This document shows, one piece after another, positions 35,323-42,372 of a DNA stretch of 63,340 nucleotides. Positions within the stretch are counted from its first letter, which is position 1. Every line of letters starts with the position of its first letter. The translations under genes were made by a program, and so were the position numbers. The notes under the pieces were generated by a model. That model was not told where the DNA came from. It made no database searches and worked only from the letters and a program-made list of their open reading frames with translations. The DNA is from Roseiarcus sp050015575. GTDB taxonomy: Bacteria > Pseudomonadota > Alphaproteobacteria > Rhizobiales > Beijerinckiaceae. Location of the stretch: assembly GCA_050015575.1 (NCBI GenBank), contig JBEKBD010000002.1, forward strand, positions 1-63,340, given 5' to 3'.

Positions 35323-36174
35323 ATGCTGAGTCGGCGTCGGTTCGTCCTGGGCGTCGCGGCCGCGGCGCTGCCGCTTCACGCCGCACGCGCCAATGTTCCC
35401 GTCCCCTACGATTGGGACGCCTCGCCGCCGACCTCGAGCCGGGAGGCGTTCGTCGCGTGGATGGTCAAGAACCGCGGCGAGGACGCGAATTTCCTCGGCC
35501 AGCGCTACGACCGCTACCTCAAGCTGGTCGCCGGCAAGGACCTCTGGGACGCTTCGACGACGCGCGCCTATCTGATGACGCCGCGCGAGGAGTTCGTCAC
35601 CCGCGACAACCTCGCGCGCGCCTACGAGGGCCACTTCCTCAACATCGGTTTCGGCGTGACGATCACCGGCCCGCACAGCGTCTGCCGCATGACCAACACG
35701 CTGGAGATCGCGCGCGGCGACAAGGTCTTGGAAATCGGCACCGGCTCCGGCTACCAGAGCGCCGTTCTGTCGAACCTGACGGCCAACGTCTTCTCGATCG
35801 AGATCATCCCGCCGCTCGCCCAACGCACCCGCGCGCTCTACGATTCGCTGATCGCGCGCGGCTATGCCGAATACGCGGCGATCACGACCAAGAACGCCGA
35901 CGGCTACTACGGCTGGCCGGAAAAGGCGCCGTTCGACAAGATCATCGTCACCTGCGGCATCGACCACGTCCCGCCGCCGCTGCTGCAGCAGTTGAAGCCC
36001 GACGGAATCATGGTGATCCCGGTCGGCCCGCCCGGGGCGCAGCACGTGCTGAAGGTGATCAAGAAGGCCAATCCAGACGGCACGATCACCGCCGTGCGCA
36101 GCGACATCTACAACGGCCAGATTCAGCCCTTCGTGCCGTTCACCGGCGGACACCAGGGCGAAGCCGCGCGTTAG
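35323..36174 (+). CDS. Tat-exported isoaspartyl methyltransferase homologue
   Basis: A 283-aa protein of the isoaspartate O-methyltransferase family with a twin-arginine leader (MLSRRRFVLGVAAAALP; likely cleavage after ARA, about residue 25). The SAM motif VLEIGTGSGYQSAVL is near residue 145, preceded by ITGPHSVCRM as substrate motif. A periplasmic location is odd because SAM is not known to be free in the periplasm; the enzyme could carry it in, use another ligand, or the leader could be an anchor. It is distinct from cytoplasmic pcm at 9923. It converges on the radical SAM gene at 36415, and family members can modify RiPP aspartates, so a link is possible. Confidence 0.85.
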   Translation: MLSRRRFVLGVAAAALPLHAARANVPVPYDWDASPPTSSREAFVAWMVKNRGEDANFLGQRYDRYLKLVAGKDLWDASTTRAYLMTPREEFVTRDNLARAYEGHFLNIGFGVTITGPHSVCRMTNTLEIARGDKVLEIGTGSGYQSAVLSNLTANVFSIEIIPPLAQRTRALYDSLIARGYAEYAAITTKNADGYYGWPEKAPFDKIIVTCGIDHVPPPLLQQLKPDGIMVIPVGPPGAQHVLKVIKKANPDGTITAVRSDIYNGQIQPFVPFTGGHQGEAAR

Positions 36175-36414
36175 CCGATGGCGGCGCGCTGCGAAGATGA
36201 AGCCAAGGGACGGAGCGCCGCCGCCCGAGGTCGCTCCGCCGCGGCGAACGAAGCTCGACGCCAAGACGCAGGCGGAGACGGACAGGCGAGCCTTGGCTGG
36301 GACCCGCCCGCTCGCCATCGCGGCCTCAATCGGCGGGGAGGAGCGGCCGACGAGACTTCGGATTAGGGATGTATGCAAGAGGCGCCGTAATTCCGTAACT
36401 CCACAAAACCCCGT

Positions 36415-37764
36415 TTACTCCGGCGCCCCATAGCTCTGAAAAAGATCGGAGACGATCGTCGCCCGCAAAAATGCGCAATGCGAGTCTCGGTCGCGGTGAT
36501 CGCCGCTCGCATGCAGAGCGTTCGCCTTGCAACCGCCGCCGCATAGGTACCGCACCGCGCACGCCTTGCACAACGCGTTGTTGTTGTCGACGTGCATATC
36601 GTGAACGAAGACCCGGTTTCTGTCGCACTCCATGATTTCCGGGATCGTGTCGACGAAGATGTTGCCCATCTTGAATTTTTCGTAATGAAACAAATGGCAA
36701 GGGTAAACGTCGCCGTTGTCGTCGACGCTGATATTGCTGCGGCCGGCGAAACATCCGGTTCTTTTCGAATTTTCGACGTGAGTTTTGCATTCTCGCTTGC
36801 CGTCGGCGTCGACGAGAGTCTTTTGGAAGTCGAAAAATTCCGCAGGCGTGATGAAATCGTCGGGCGCCGCCGCGCTGCGCGCGCGATCGGCGCGGCCCAT
36901 CGGAAACATCGGGGTGTAGTTGAGCCTGATCTCTCGCGGCAGCCGTTGCTTGAGCAGGGCGGCCGATGGCAGGTTGCGCCTCGTCAGCGTCATTTTGACG
37001 TCGGCAATCACGCCGCCGTCGAGGAGCCAACGGATATTCGCAAGGACCTTTTCAAAATGTCCCCTACCTCGAGTCGCGCTGTGGGTCCGCTCGTCGCCGC
37101 CGTCGAGGCTGACGCGAATTTTGTCGATCGAATTTCGATAGAAGGAAAGGTCGTGCTTTCGCAGCAGAATGCCGTTGGTCAGCAGAAAATTTCTGAACCC
37201 GAGCGCCTTGCTCGCCGCGGCGACGGCCTCGAACCCCGGAAAAACCAGCGGTTCTCCGCCGGCGAAGGTGACGATGCAATCGCTGGCCGCGTAGGGCCTC
37301 AACTGCCGCAGCCAGCGAATGAAGTCATCCGCCCCGCGTCTCAGCGGGAGATAGGGGCTCGATTGCCGATAGCAGTAGGCGCAGCGGAGATTGCATTGAT
37401 TGGTGAGATGCAAATGCAGGGCGGACACGTAGGCGTCGCCGCCATCGCCAACCCGTCCGGACGCCGCTTCACCTGAGGCGGCGGACTCGGCGAAAACGTC
37501 TTGCGCGACCGCGTCGCGATAAAACGCCGTGAGCAGGCCGACATCGGCCTGCACGCCGGCGCCGGCGAAGGCGCGTTGAATATCCTCGATGGAGCGACGC
37601 CCGTCGCAAAGCGACAACAACACGGACCCCGCCTGGTTGGTGACGAGCCAGGAGGGGACCGCTGAATTCATACAAAGGTAGAGCGAGCCTTTGACAAACA
37701 CGTTGAGGTCGGGGACCGCGGGCAGAACGCACCCGCCGTCGCCGACATCGGCTGGGATGAGCAT
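36415..37764 (-). CDS. Radical SAM/SPASM peptide maturase with PqqD-like domain
   Basis: A 449-aa enzyme predicted to modify a ribosomal peptide. Residues about 20-92 look like a PqqD-type recognition domain (SWLVTNQAGSVLLSLCDGRR). The radical SAM core has C124-x3-C128-x2-C131 (CNLRCAYC) and the SAM-binding FAGGEP at 168-172. The C-terminus has every SPASM element: C338, G351-x4-C356, then C399-x2-C402-x5-C408-x3-C412 and C430, enough for two auxiliary Fe-S clusters. ATG 37764 follows GGGAAAG; 31 bases separate it from the precursor-like gene upstream. Local GC is strikingly low (line 36661-36720 has 26 of 60 G/C), implying transfer. Confidence 0.9.
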   Translation of the reverse strand: MLIPADVGDGGCVLPAVPDLNVFVKGSLYLCMNSAVPSWLVTNQAGSVLLSLCDGRRSIEDIQRAFAGAGVQADVGLLTAFYRDAVAQDVFAESAASGEAASGRVGDGGDAYVSALHLHLTNQCNLRCAYCYRQSSPYLPLRRGADDFIRWLRQLRPYAASDCIVTFAGGEPLVFPGFEAVAAASKALGFRNFLLTNGILLRKHDLSFYRNSIDKIRVSLDGGDERTHSATRGRGHFEKVLANIRWLLDGGVIADVKMTLTRRNLPSAALLKQRLPREIRLNYTPMFPMGRADRARSAAAPDDFITPAEFFDFQKTLVDADGKRECKTHVENSKRTGCFAGRSNISVDDNGDVYPCHLFHYEKFKMGNIFVDTIPEIMECDRNRVFVHDMHVDNNNALCKACAVRYLCGGGCKANALHASGDHRDRDSHCAFLRATIVSDLFQSYGAPE

Positions 37765-37795
37765 CGAGCGCTTTCCCGCTGCGTGTTCGTCGCCC

Positions 37796-38167
37796 TCAGC
37801 CGCCGCCGCTGCCGCTGCAATCCGTCCGATCGCCGCATTTGCATTGACACGCCACGTCGTAGGCCCCCGGTTCACGCTTGGGCTTGGCGACGATCAGGAA
37901 CGAGCTGGGATCGGTCAGGTCGACCGAGGGATTGTCGTTCTTGAAATCCCGCAGAATGTCCTGATACTTTCGCTCGATATCCGCCTTGGCGACGAATTGG
38001 ACCGTCGCATCGATCGGCGGCTCGAGGGTGACCTGGCCGCCCGGCAGGCGCGAAGCGGGCGGCAAGACGGACACGCTGTATTGGGTCGAAGCGACCGCCG
38101 CTCGCGCGGCCCCCACGGGCGCCGCGCCGGCGGCAAGCGCGGAGGCAAGGAATTCGCGTCTACGCAT
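37796..38167 (-). CDS. Candidate RiPP precursor with Tat leader and Cys-rich tail
   Basis: A 123-aa protein I cannot assign to a named family. It starts with a twin-arginine signal (MRRREFLASALAAG; likely cleavage after AARA, about 23). The middle (30-100) is an ordinary folded-looking segment. All four cysteines lie in the last 17 residues, C107-x-C109-x-C111-x5-C117, followed by SGSGGG. AGGAGA eight bases before ATG 38167 is a strong ribosome site. Being first in an operon with a PqqD-SPASM radical SAM enzyme, it is the natural substrate, with the Cys tail as the modified core. Tat export fits a product folded or modified before transport. It could instead be a periplasmic metalloprotein with a maturase. 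Confidence 0.75.
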   Translation of the reverse strand: MRRREFLASALAAGAAPVGAARAAVASTQYSVSVLPPASRLPGGQVTLEPPIDATVQFVAKADIERKYQDILRDFKNDNPSVDLTDPSSFLIVAKPKREPGAYDVACQCKCGDRTDCSGSGGG

Positions 38168-38258
38168 CGCAAATTCTCCTTTTTTGGCGACGCCCTGCCA
38201 CAAATTCCAGGCGACGCCCAACAACACGCGCATTTGACGTAAATTACCGAAACGATCC

Positions 38259-38272
38259 TTGATCTAGGTCAA
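38259..38272. promoter_or_regulatory. FNR/FixK-like box upstream of the radical SAM operon
   Basis: TTGATCTAGGTCAA matches the TTGAT-N4-ATCAA site of FNR/FixK/Anr regulators with one mismatch. Its centre is about 98 bases before the precursor ATG (38167), a distance compatible with activation. It sits in a 268-bp divergent region shared with lexA, but its separation from the lexA start (163 bases) makes the leftward operon the better target. Confidence 0.55.
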
Positions 38273-38320
38273 AAGGCGTTGGCATATCCGCGACGCAAAG
38301 GAGATCTAGCCCCCCTTGCG

Positions 38321-38361
38321 GAACACACCACGAACAGATAAGCATTGTTCGTGATTTGTTT
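38321..38361. promoter_or_regulatory. LexA (SOS) boxes before lexA
   Basis: GAAC-N7-GAAC at 38321-38335 is a perfect alphaproteobacterial LexA direct repeat. A second, GTTC-N7-GTTT at 38347-38361, differs in one base. Both lie about 75-115 bases before the lexA ATG, indicating autorepression. Whether the leftward peptide operon is also in reach of LexA is open. Confidence 0.8.
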
Positions 38362-38435
38362 ACGCCTGACCGTGATTCTCGCGCCGTCGCGCGATCGAGC
38401 CGATTCGCGGGCGCCAAGCCGCGGGGGAGTCTGCC

Positions 38436-39137
38436 ATGTTGACCAGAAAGCAAAGCGAACTGCTGCGCTTCATTCACGAGCGCCTCCAGGCCGAGGGGGT
38501 TCCGCCCTCCTTCGACGAAATGAAGGACGCGCTGGCGCTGCGCTCGAAATCGGGCATCCATCGCCTGATCATGGCGCTCGAGGAGCGCGGCTTCATCCGC
38601 CGCCTCGCCAACCGCGCGCGCGCCATCGAGGTGCTGCGCCTGCCGGAATCGGCGACGGTCGCGGCGCCGCGCGGCCAGAAATTCGCGCCGAGCGTCATCG
38701 CCGGCAATCTCGGGCGGGTGCGCCCGCGCGCCGGGCCCGAGGCGGAAGCGATCTCGGCGGCGATGATCCCGGTGATGGGCCGCATCGCCGCGGGAACGCC
38801 GATCGCCGCCATCCAGACCCGCGTCGACACCATCGCCATGCCGCCCGAGTTCCTCGGGGCCGGCGAGCATTTCGCCCTCGAAGTGCGCGGCGACTCGATG
38901 ATCGAAGCGGGCATCATGGAGGCCGACACCGTCATCTTGCGCAAGCAGGACACCGCCGAGACCGGCGACATCGTGGTGGCGCTTATCGACGAAGAAGAGG
39001 CGACGCTGAAGCGTCTGCGCCGCCGCGGCGCCTCGATCGCATTGGAGGCGGCCAATCCGGCTTACGAGACCCGCATCTTCGGGCCAGACCGGGTGCGCAT
39101 CCAGGGCAAGCTGGTGAGCTTGCTGCGGCGATATTAG
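38436..39137 (+). CDS. lexA: SOS-response repressor LexA
   Basis: Represses DNA-damage genes and self-cleaves when RecA is activated. The 233-aa protein has the N-terminal winged helix (MLTRKQSELLRFIHERLQAE), cleavage site A119-G120 in IAAGTP, catalytic Ser154 in RGDSMIEAG and Lys192 in ATLKRL. Length is typical of the alphaproteobacterial form. LexA boxes lie directly upstream; dinB at 42373 is a likely regulon member but no box was checked there. Confidence 0.97.
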   Translation: MLTRKQSELLRFIHERLQAEGVPPSFDEMKDALALRSKSGIHRLIMALEERGFIRRLANRARAIEVLRLPESATVAAPRGQKFAPSVIAGNLGRVRPRAGPEAEAISAAMIPVMGRIAAGTPIAAIQTRVDTIAMPPEFLGAGEHFALEVRGDSMIEAGIMEADTVILRKQDTAETGDIVVALIDEEEATLKRLRRRGASIALEAANPAYETRIFGPDRVRIQGKLVSLLRRY

Positions 39138-39282
39138 GGCCGGCGAACGGCGCCGACGGTCGCGATCGCCCGCCCGCCATGGCCGGCCTTGCGACGGGGC
39201 TGTCGGGTCGAGGCGTTGCGAAAGGACCGGCGTCGAGAACGCCCCCCTTGTGCTACGGTATGCATACATTTCAAAAGCGCGG

Positions 39283-39340
39283 CGCCCCCTTCCCCCCTTG
39301 CGGGGGAAGGTGTCACGCGAAGCGTGACGGATGAGGGGTC
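39283..39340 (-). repeat. Palindromic intergenic repeat, copy 1 (inverted)
   Basis: Read on the minus strand it starts GACCCCTCATCCG, has a variable hairpin TCACGCTTCGCGTGA, then CACCTTCCCCCGCAAGGGGG ending GAAGG. The second copy at 39443 shares both flanks but a different inner hairpin. The layout resembles the small intergenic mosaic repeats (RIME-like) of Rhizobiales. Confidence 0.8.
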
Positions 39341-39442
39341 ACGCCGTAGGGCGTGCTTGTCAGTATAGCCGCGATCCATGGCAGTTTATGCAGTGCACGT
39401 CGGCAATCCGAGTCAGAACCGAAGCAGCGCGCCTTGCGGCGC

Positions 39443-39502
39443 GACCCCTCATCCGGCCGGCTCCGCCGGCCACCTTCCCCCGCAAGGGGGGAAGGGCGCG
39501 CC
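39443..39502 (+). repeat. Palindromic intergenic repeat, copy 2
   Basis: Same element in opposite orientation to copy 1, with outer flanks GACCCCTCATCCG and CACCTTCCCCCGCAAGGGGG conserved. The inner hairpin is GGCCGGCTCCGCCGGCC instead. The two copies, about 100 bp apart, could pair as a large stem in RNA. Confidence 0.82.
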
Positions 39503-39916
39503 CGACCTTCGAGAAGAATGCCGATGGGGACGAGGCTGCCGACGAGAAGGAGGCCGGCCGGAAGCAGCGTTGAGGAGGCCACTCCTGACAGCTTCCGGGC
39601 CGGCCGACCCCGCGGACCCGGGAGATGCGGCGGACCCGAGCGCTCCGCAGGGCATTGCGCAGGGCCGAATTATGCCCCGCCAACATGACGGTACGCCGAC
39701 GCGCGCGCCGATAGCAATGCTTACAACGCCGACGCGCGCGGAAACCGATTGTTTACCTAAACATTGATGGTTAAGCCGAAGTCCCCCCCTGCCGCGGCCG
39801 CTTCGACGCGACTCGCGCACAAGCGCGCCCGCCCCGCTGTGGACGCGCCGCCGCGCCGCCTTGCGGTCGCCGTCATCGCGCGTCACAGTCGGGCTTCGAC
39901 AGAGTCGAGGTGATTC

Positions 39917-40729
39917 GTGGCCGGCGTTTCGGTTTTCAGCGACGATTTTTCCGTCGAGCGTTCGGAAGGCGAGCCGGCGTTCAACGTCGATCTCGACGGG
40001 TTCGAGGGGCCGCTCGACCTGCTGCTCGAACTCGCGCGGCGCCAGAAGGTCGACCTCGCGCGCATTTCGGTGCTGGCGCTGGCCGAGCAATATCTCGCGT
40101 TCATCGAGGCGGCGCGCCAGCTGCGCCTCGAGCTGGCGGCCGACTATCTCGTCATGGCGGCGTGGCTCGCCTATCTCAAGTCGCGCCTGCTGTTGCCGGC
40201 GCCGACCAAGGCCGAAGACGGCGAGGCGGCCGAACTCGCCGACGCGTTGGCGCAGCGCCTTCATCGCCTCGAACAGATCCGCAAGGCCGGCGCCGCGCTC
40301 CTCGGCCGGCCGCAGCTCGGACGCGACTTCTTCGCCCGCGGCGCGCCGGAAGGCGTTGCGACCTCGACCGCGATCGTCTACGAGGCGAGCCTCTACGAAT
40401 TGTTGTCCGCCTACGCCGCGCAGACTCAGAAACACGCCCGCGCCAGCGTTCGCCTGCTGGCGCGCGTCGTCTGGTCGCTCGCGGAGGCGCGCGAGGCGCT
40501 GACGCGTCTGATGGGCGAGGCGAGCGACTGGACCGAACTCGACGGCTGGCTGCTCGCCTATGGCGTCGAGCCGACGATGCGGCGCACCGCGCGCGCGTCG
40601 TGCTTTTCGGCTTCGCTGGAAATGGTTCGCGAAGGCCGCATCCAAGTGCGGCAAGAAAAGGTCTTCGCGCCGCTGTGGGTGCGCGCCGTCCGCGGCGAGG
40701 GGCTGGCCGCCGGCGGCGACATCGGTTAG
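39917..40729 (+). CDS. scpA: Segregation and condensation protein ScpA
   Basis: Kleisin subunit of the SMC condensin, needed for chromosome segregation; 270 aa. The family signature FEGPLDLLLELARRQKVDL is at about residues 29-47, and the C-terminal winged helix ends near AGGDIG. The start is a GTG at 39917 after CGAGGTGATT. scpB follows after 15 bases. In related bacteria it normally follows nagZ, which here is 7 kb away on the other strand. Confidence 0.95.
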   Translation: MAGVSVFSDDFSVERSEGEPAFNVDLDGFEGPLDLLLELARRQKVDLARISVLALAEQYLAFIEAARQLRLELAADYLVMAAWLAYLKSRLLLPAPTKAEDGEAAELADALAQRLHRLEQIRKAGAALLGRPQLGRDFFARGAPEGVATSTAIVYEASLYELLSAYAAQTQKHARASVRLLARVVWSLAEAREALTRLMGEASDWTELDGWLLAYGVEPTMRRTARASCFSASLEMVREGRIQVRQEKVFAPLWVRAVRGEGLAAGGDIG

Positions 40730-40744
40730 GACGAGAAAAAAGCT

Positions 40745-41440
40745 ATGGGAACCGTCGCGCAATTGTTTGAAGCCGCCATCCCCCCGCGCGTCGCGCCGGA
40801 AGACCTGCGCGTCGCCGAGGCGCTGCTCTTCGCCGCCGCCGAACCGCTCGACGAGGCGTTCATCGCCGCGCGCCTGCCCGAGGGCGTCGACGTCGAGGCG
40901 CTGATGGCGGAGCTGCAACGCTGCTACGCCGGCCGCGGCGTCAATCTCGTGCGCGTCGCGGGCCGCTGGGCGTTCCGCACGGCGAGCGATCTCTCCTGGC
41001 TGCTGGCGCGCGAGGATCAGGAGACGCGCAAGCTGTCGCGCGCGGCGATCGAGACGCTCGCCATCGTCGCCTATCATCAGCCGGTGACGCGCGCCGACAT
41101 CGAGGAAATCCGCGGCGTCGTCGTCTCCAAGGGCGCGCTCGACGTGTTGATGGAAGCCGGATGGGTGCGCATGCGCGGCCGCCGCAAGGCGCCGGGCCGC
41201 CCGATCACCTACGGCACCACCCCGGCGTTTCTCGTCCATTTCGGCCTCGACGCGATCGGCGATCTGCCGGGGCTCGACGAATTGCAGGGGGCCGGGCTGT
41301 TCGACGGCAAGCTGCCGCCCGGCTACGGCGTTCCCCAGCCCGACGACGAGGCCGCGCTGCGCCCCGACGAGGAGCCGCTCGACGGGCCGACGCCGCTCGA
41401 ACAAGCCTGGGGCGCCATCGGGGAGCCGGACGAACCCTGA
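40745..41440 (+). CDS. scpB: Segregation and condensation protein ScpB
   Basis: Binds ScpA-SMC through two winged-helix domains; 231 aa. Family motifs visible are AEALLFAAAEPLDEAFIAAR, SRAAIETLAIVAYHQPVTRAD and GRPITYGTTPAFLVHFGL. The acidic tail (last 40 residues) is variable. Transcribed with scpA. Confidence 0.95.
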   Translation: MGTVAQLFEAAIPPRVAPEDLRVAEALLFAAAEPLDEAFIAARLPEGVDVEALMAELQRCYAGRGVNLVRVAGRWAFRTASDLSWLLAREDQETRKLSRAAIETLAIVAYHQPVTRADIEEIRGVVVSKGALDVLMEAGWVRMRGRRKAPGRPITYGTTPAFLVHFGLDAIGDLPGLDELQGAGLFDGKLPPGYGVPQPDDEAALRPDEEPLDGPTPLEQAWGAIGEPDEP

Positions 41441-41541
41441 CGGCGGGCGGCCCGAAGCGGCCACGAAAGCGCCGGAAACCGCAGCCACAAGTGAGGCCGA
41501 AGCCGTCGCGCGGGATCGGCGCGGGCTCGACGGGAGCATCC

Positions 41542-42372
41542 ATGAACCGCCGCAACGCCCTGCTGGCGCTCGCCTTGGCCGCAACCATCGGCGAGGCGCG
41601 GGCCGACGCCCCCCTGCCCTTGGCTTCGCACCGCGCGGTCTACGAAATCACGCTCGCCGAGACCGCCTCCACGGGCATGCCCAATTCGCAGACGCCGGTC
41701 GCCGCCGCCGGGCTGATCGCCTACGAATTCACCGGCTCACCCTGCGAAGGCTACGCCTCGAACTTTCGCCAATCGACCGAACTGCAACGCTCCGAGGGCG
41801 ACCCGATTTCCTCCGACATCCGCGCCCTCGCGTTCGAGGACGGCGACGCCAAAAGCCTGAAATTCCAGATCGACTCGCAAACCGCGGGCGACGTCAGCCC
41901 GGCCGTCGTCGGTTCGGCCAAGCGCGCCGACAGCGGCGAGATCGCCGTCGCGCTGAGCAAACCCTCCGCCGACACGCTGCGGCTCGGCGCCGACGTTCTC
42001 TTCCCCACCGAACACATCGAGCGCATCATCGCCCAGGCCAAGCAAGGCGGCGGCGTGATGCAGGCGCGCGTCTACGACGGCTCCGACACCGGCAAGAAAG
42101 TGTTCGCGACTTTCACCGTCATCGGCAAGCAGGCGAACGCGCCGACGCCCGAGACCGCCTTCGCCGACGCGCTCGGCAAGATCCGCCGCTGGCCGGTCAC
42201 GGTGTCCTATTTCGACGAAGCGGCCAAGGACGCGCCGCCCGAATACATCCTCAGCTTCGATCTCTACGAGAACGGCGTTTCCGGCTCGCTGAAGCTCGAC
42301 TACGGCTCGTTCGCGTTGGCCGCCAAGCTCAGCAAGCTCGAACTGTTGCCGACGCCGAGCTGCGCCAAGTAG
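41542..42372 (+). CDS. eipB: Periplasmic envelope-integrity protein EipB (DUF1849)
   Basis: Alphaproteobacterial periplasmic protein; in Brucella EipB is needed for envelope integrity. The 276-aa product has a signal peptide (MNRRNALLALALAATIGEARA) and DUF1849 landmarks: LASHRAVYEITLAE and YEFTGSPCEGYASNFRQ near the start, VTVSYFD and LYENGVSGSLKLDYG at the end; the Cys in SPCEG and the terminal CAK Cys could form the family disulfide. ATG 41542 follows GGGAGC. Confidence 0.92.
   Translation: MNRRNALLALALAATIGEARADAPLPLASHRAVYEITLAETASTGMPNSQTPVAAAGLIAYEFTGSPCEGYASNFRQSTELQRSEGDPISSDIRALAFEDGDAKSLKFQIDSQTAGDVSPAVVGSAKRADSGEIAVALSKPSADTLRLGADVLFPTEHIERIIAQAKQGGGVMQARVYDGSDTGKKVFATFTVIGKQANAPTPETAFADALGKIRRWPVTVSYFDEAAKDAPPEYILSFDLYENGVSGSLKLDYGSFALAAKLSKLELLPTPSCAK

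Larger units (their letters stand above)
39138..39916. other. Non-coding stretch of 779 bp between lexA and scpA
   Basis: No convincing gene. It contains an inverted pair of palindromic repeats (39283-39340 and 39443-39502), a perfect 10-bp palindrome GTATGCATAC at 39258-39267, and, near 39750-39775, an AT-rich island (GTTTACCTAAACATTG) that may hold the scpA promoter. The short open frames over the repeats are artefacts of hairpin sequence. Confidence 0.6.

Noticed and set aside
32698..36174. Very long open frame (over 1,100 codons) on the plus strand across lipA, the GlsB gene and the RsmB gene
   Set aside because: Antisense artefact of high-GC coding on the other strand; only its last 283 codons, from the ATG at 35323, encode a recognisable protein.
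36197..36433. Possible 78-aa gene between the Tat methyltransferase and the radical SAM gene
   Set aside because: No ribosome site or homology, overlaps the radical SAM 3' end, and composition is basic/Pro-rich like random GC-rich sequence.
39353..39767. Open frames of 80-130 codons over the repeat region
   Set aside because: They arise from the palindromic repeats and their flanks; translations are hairpin-derived Pro/Arg/Gly runs.
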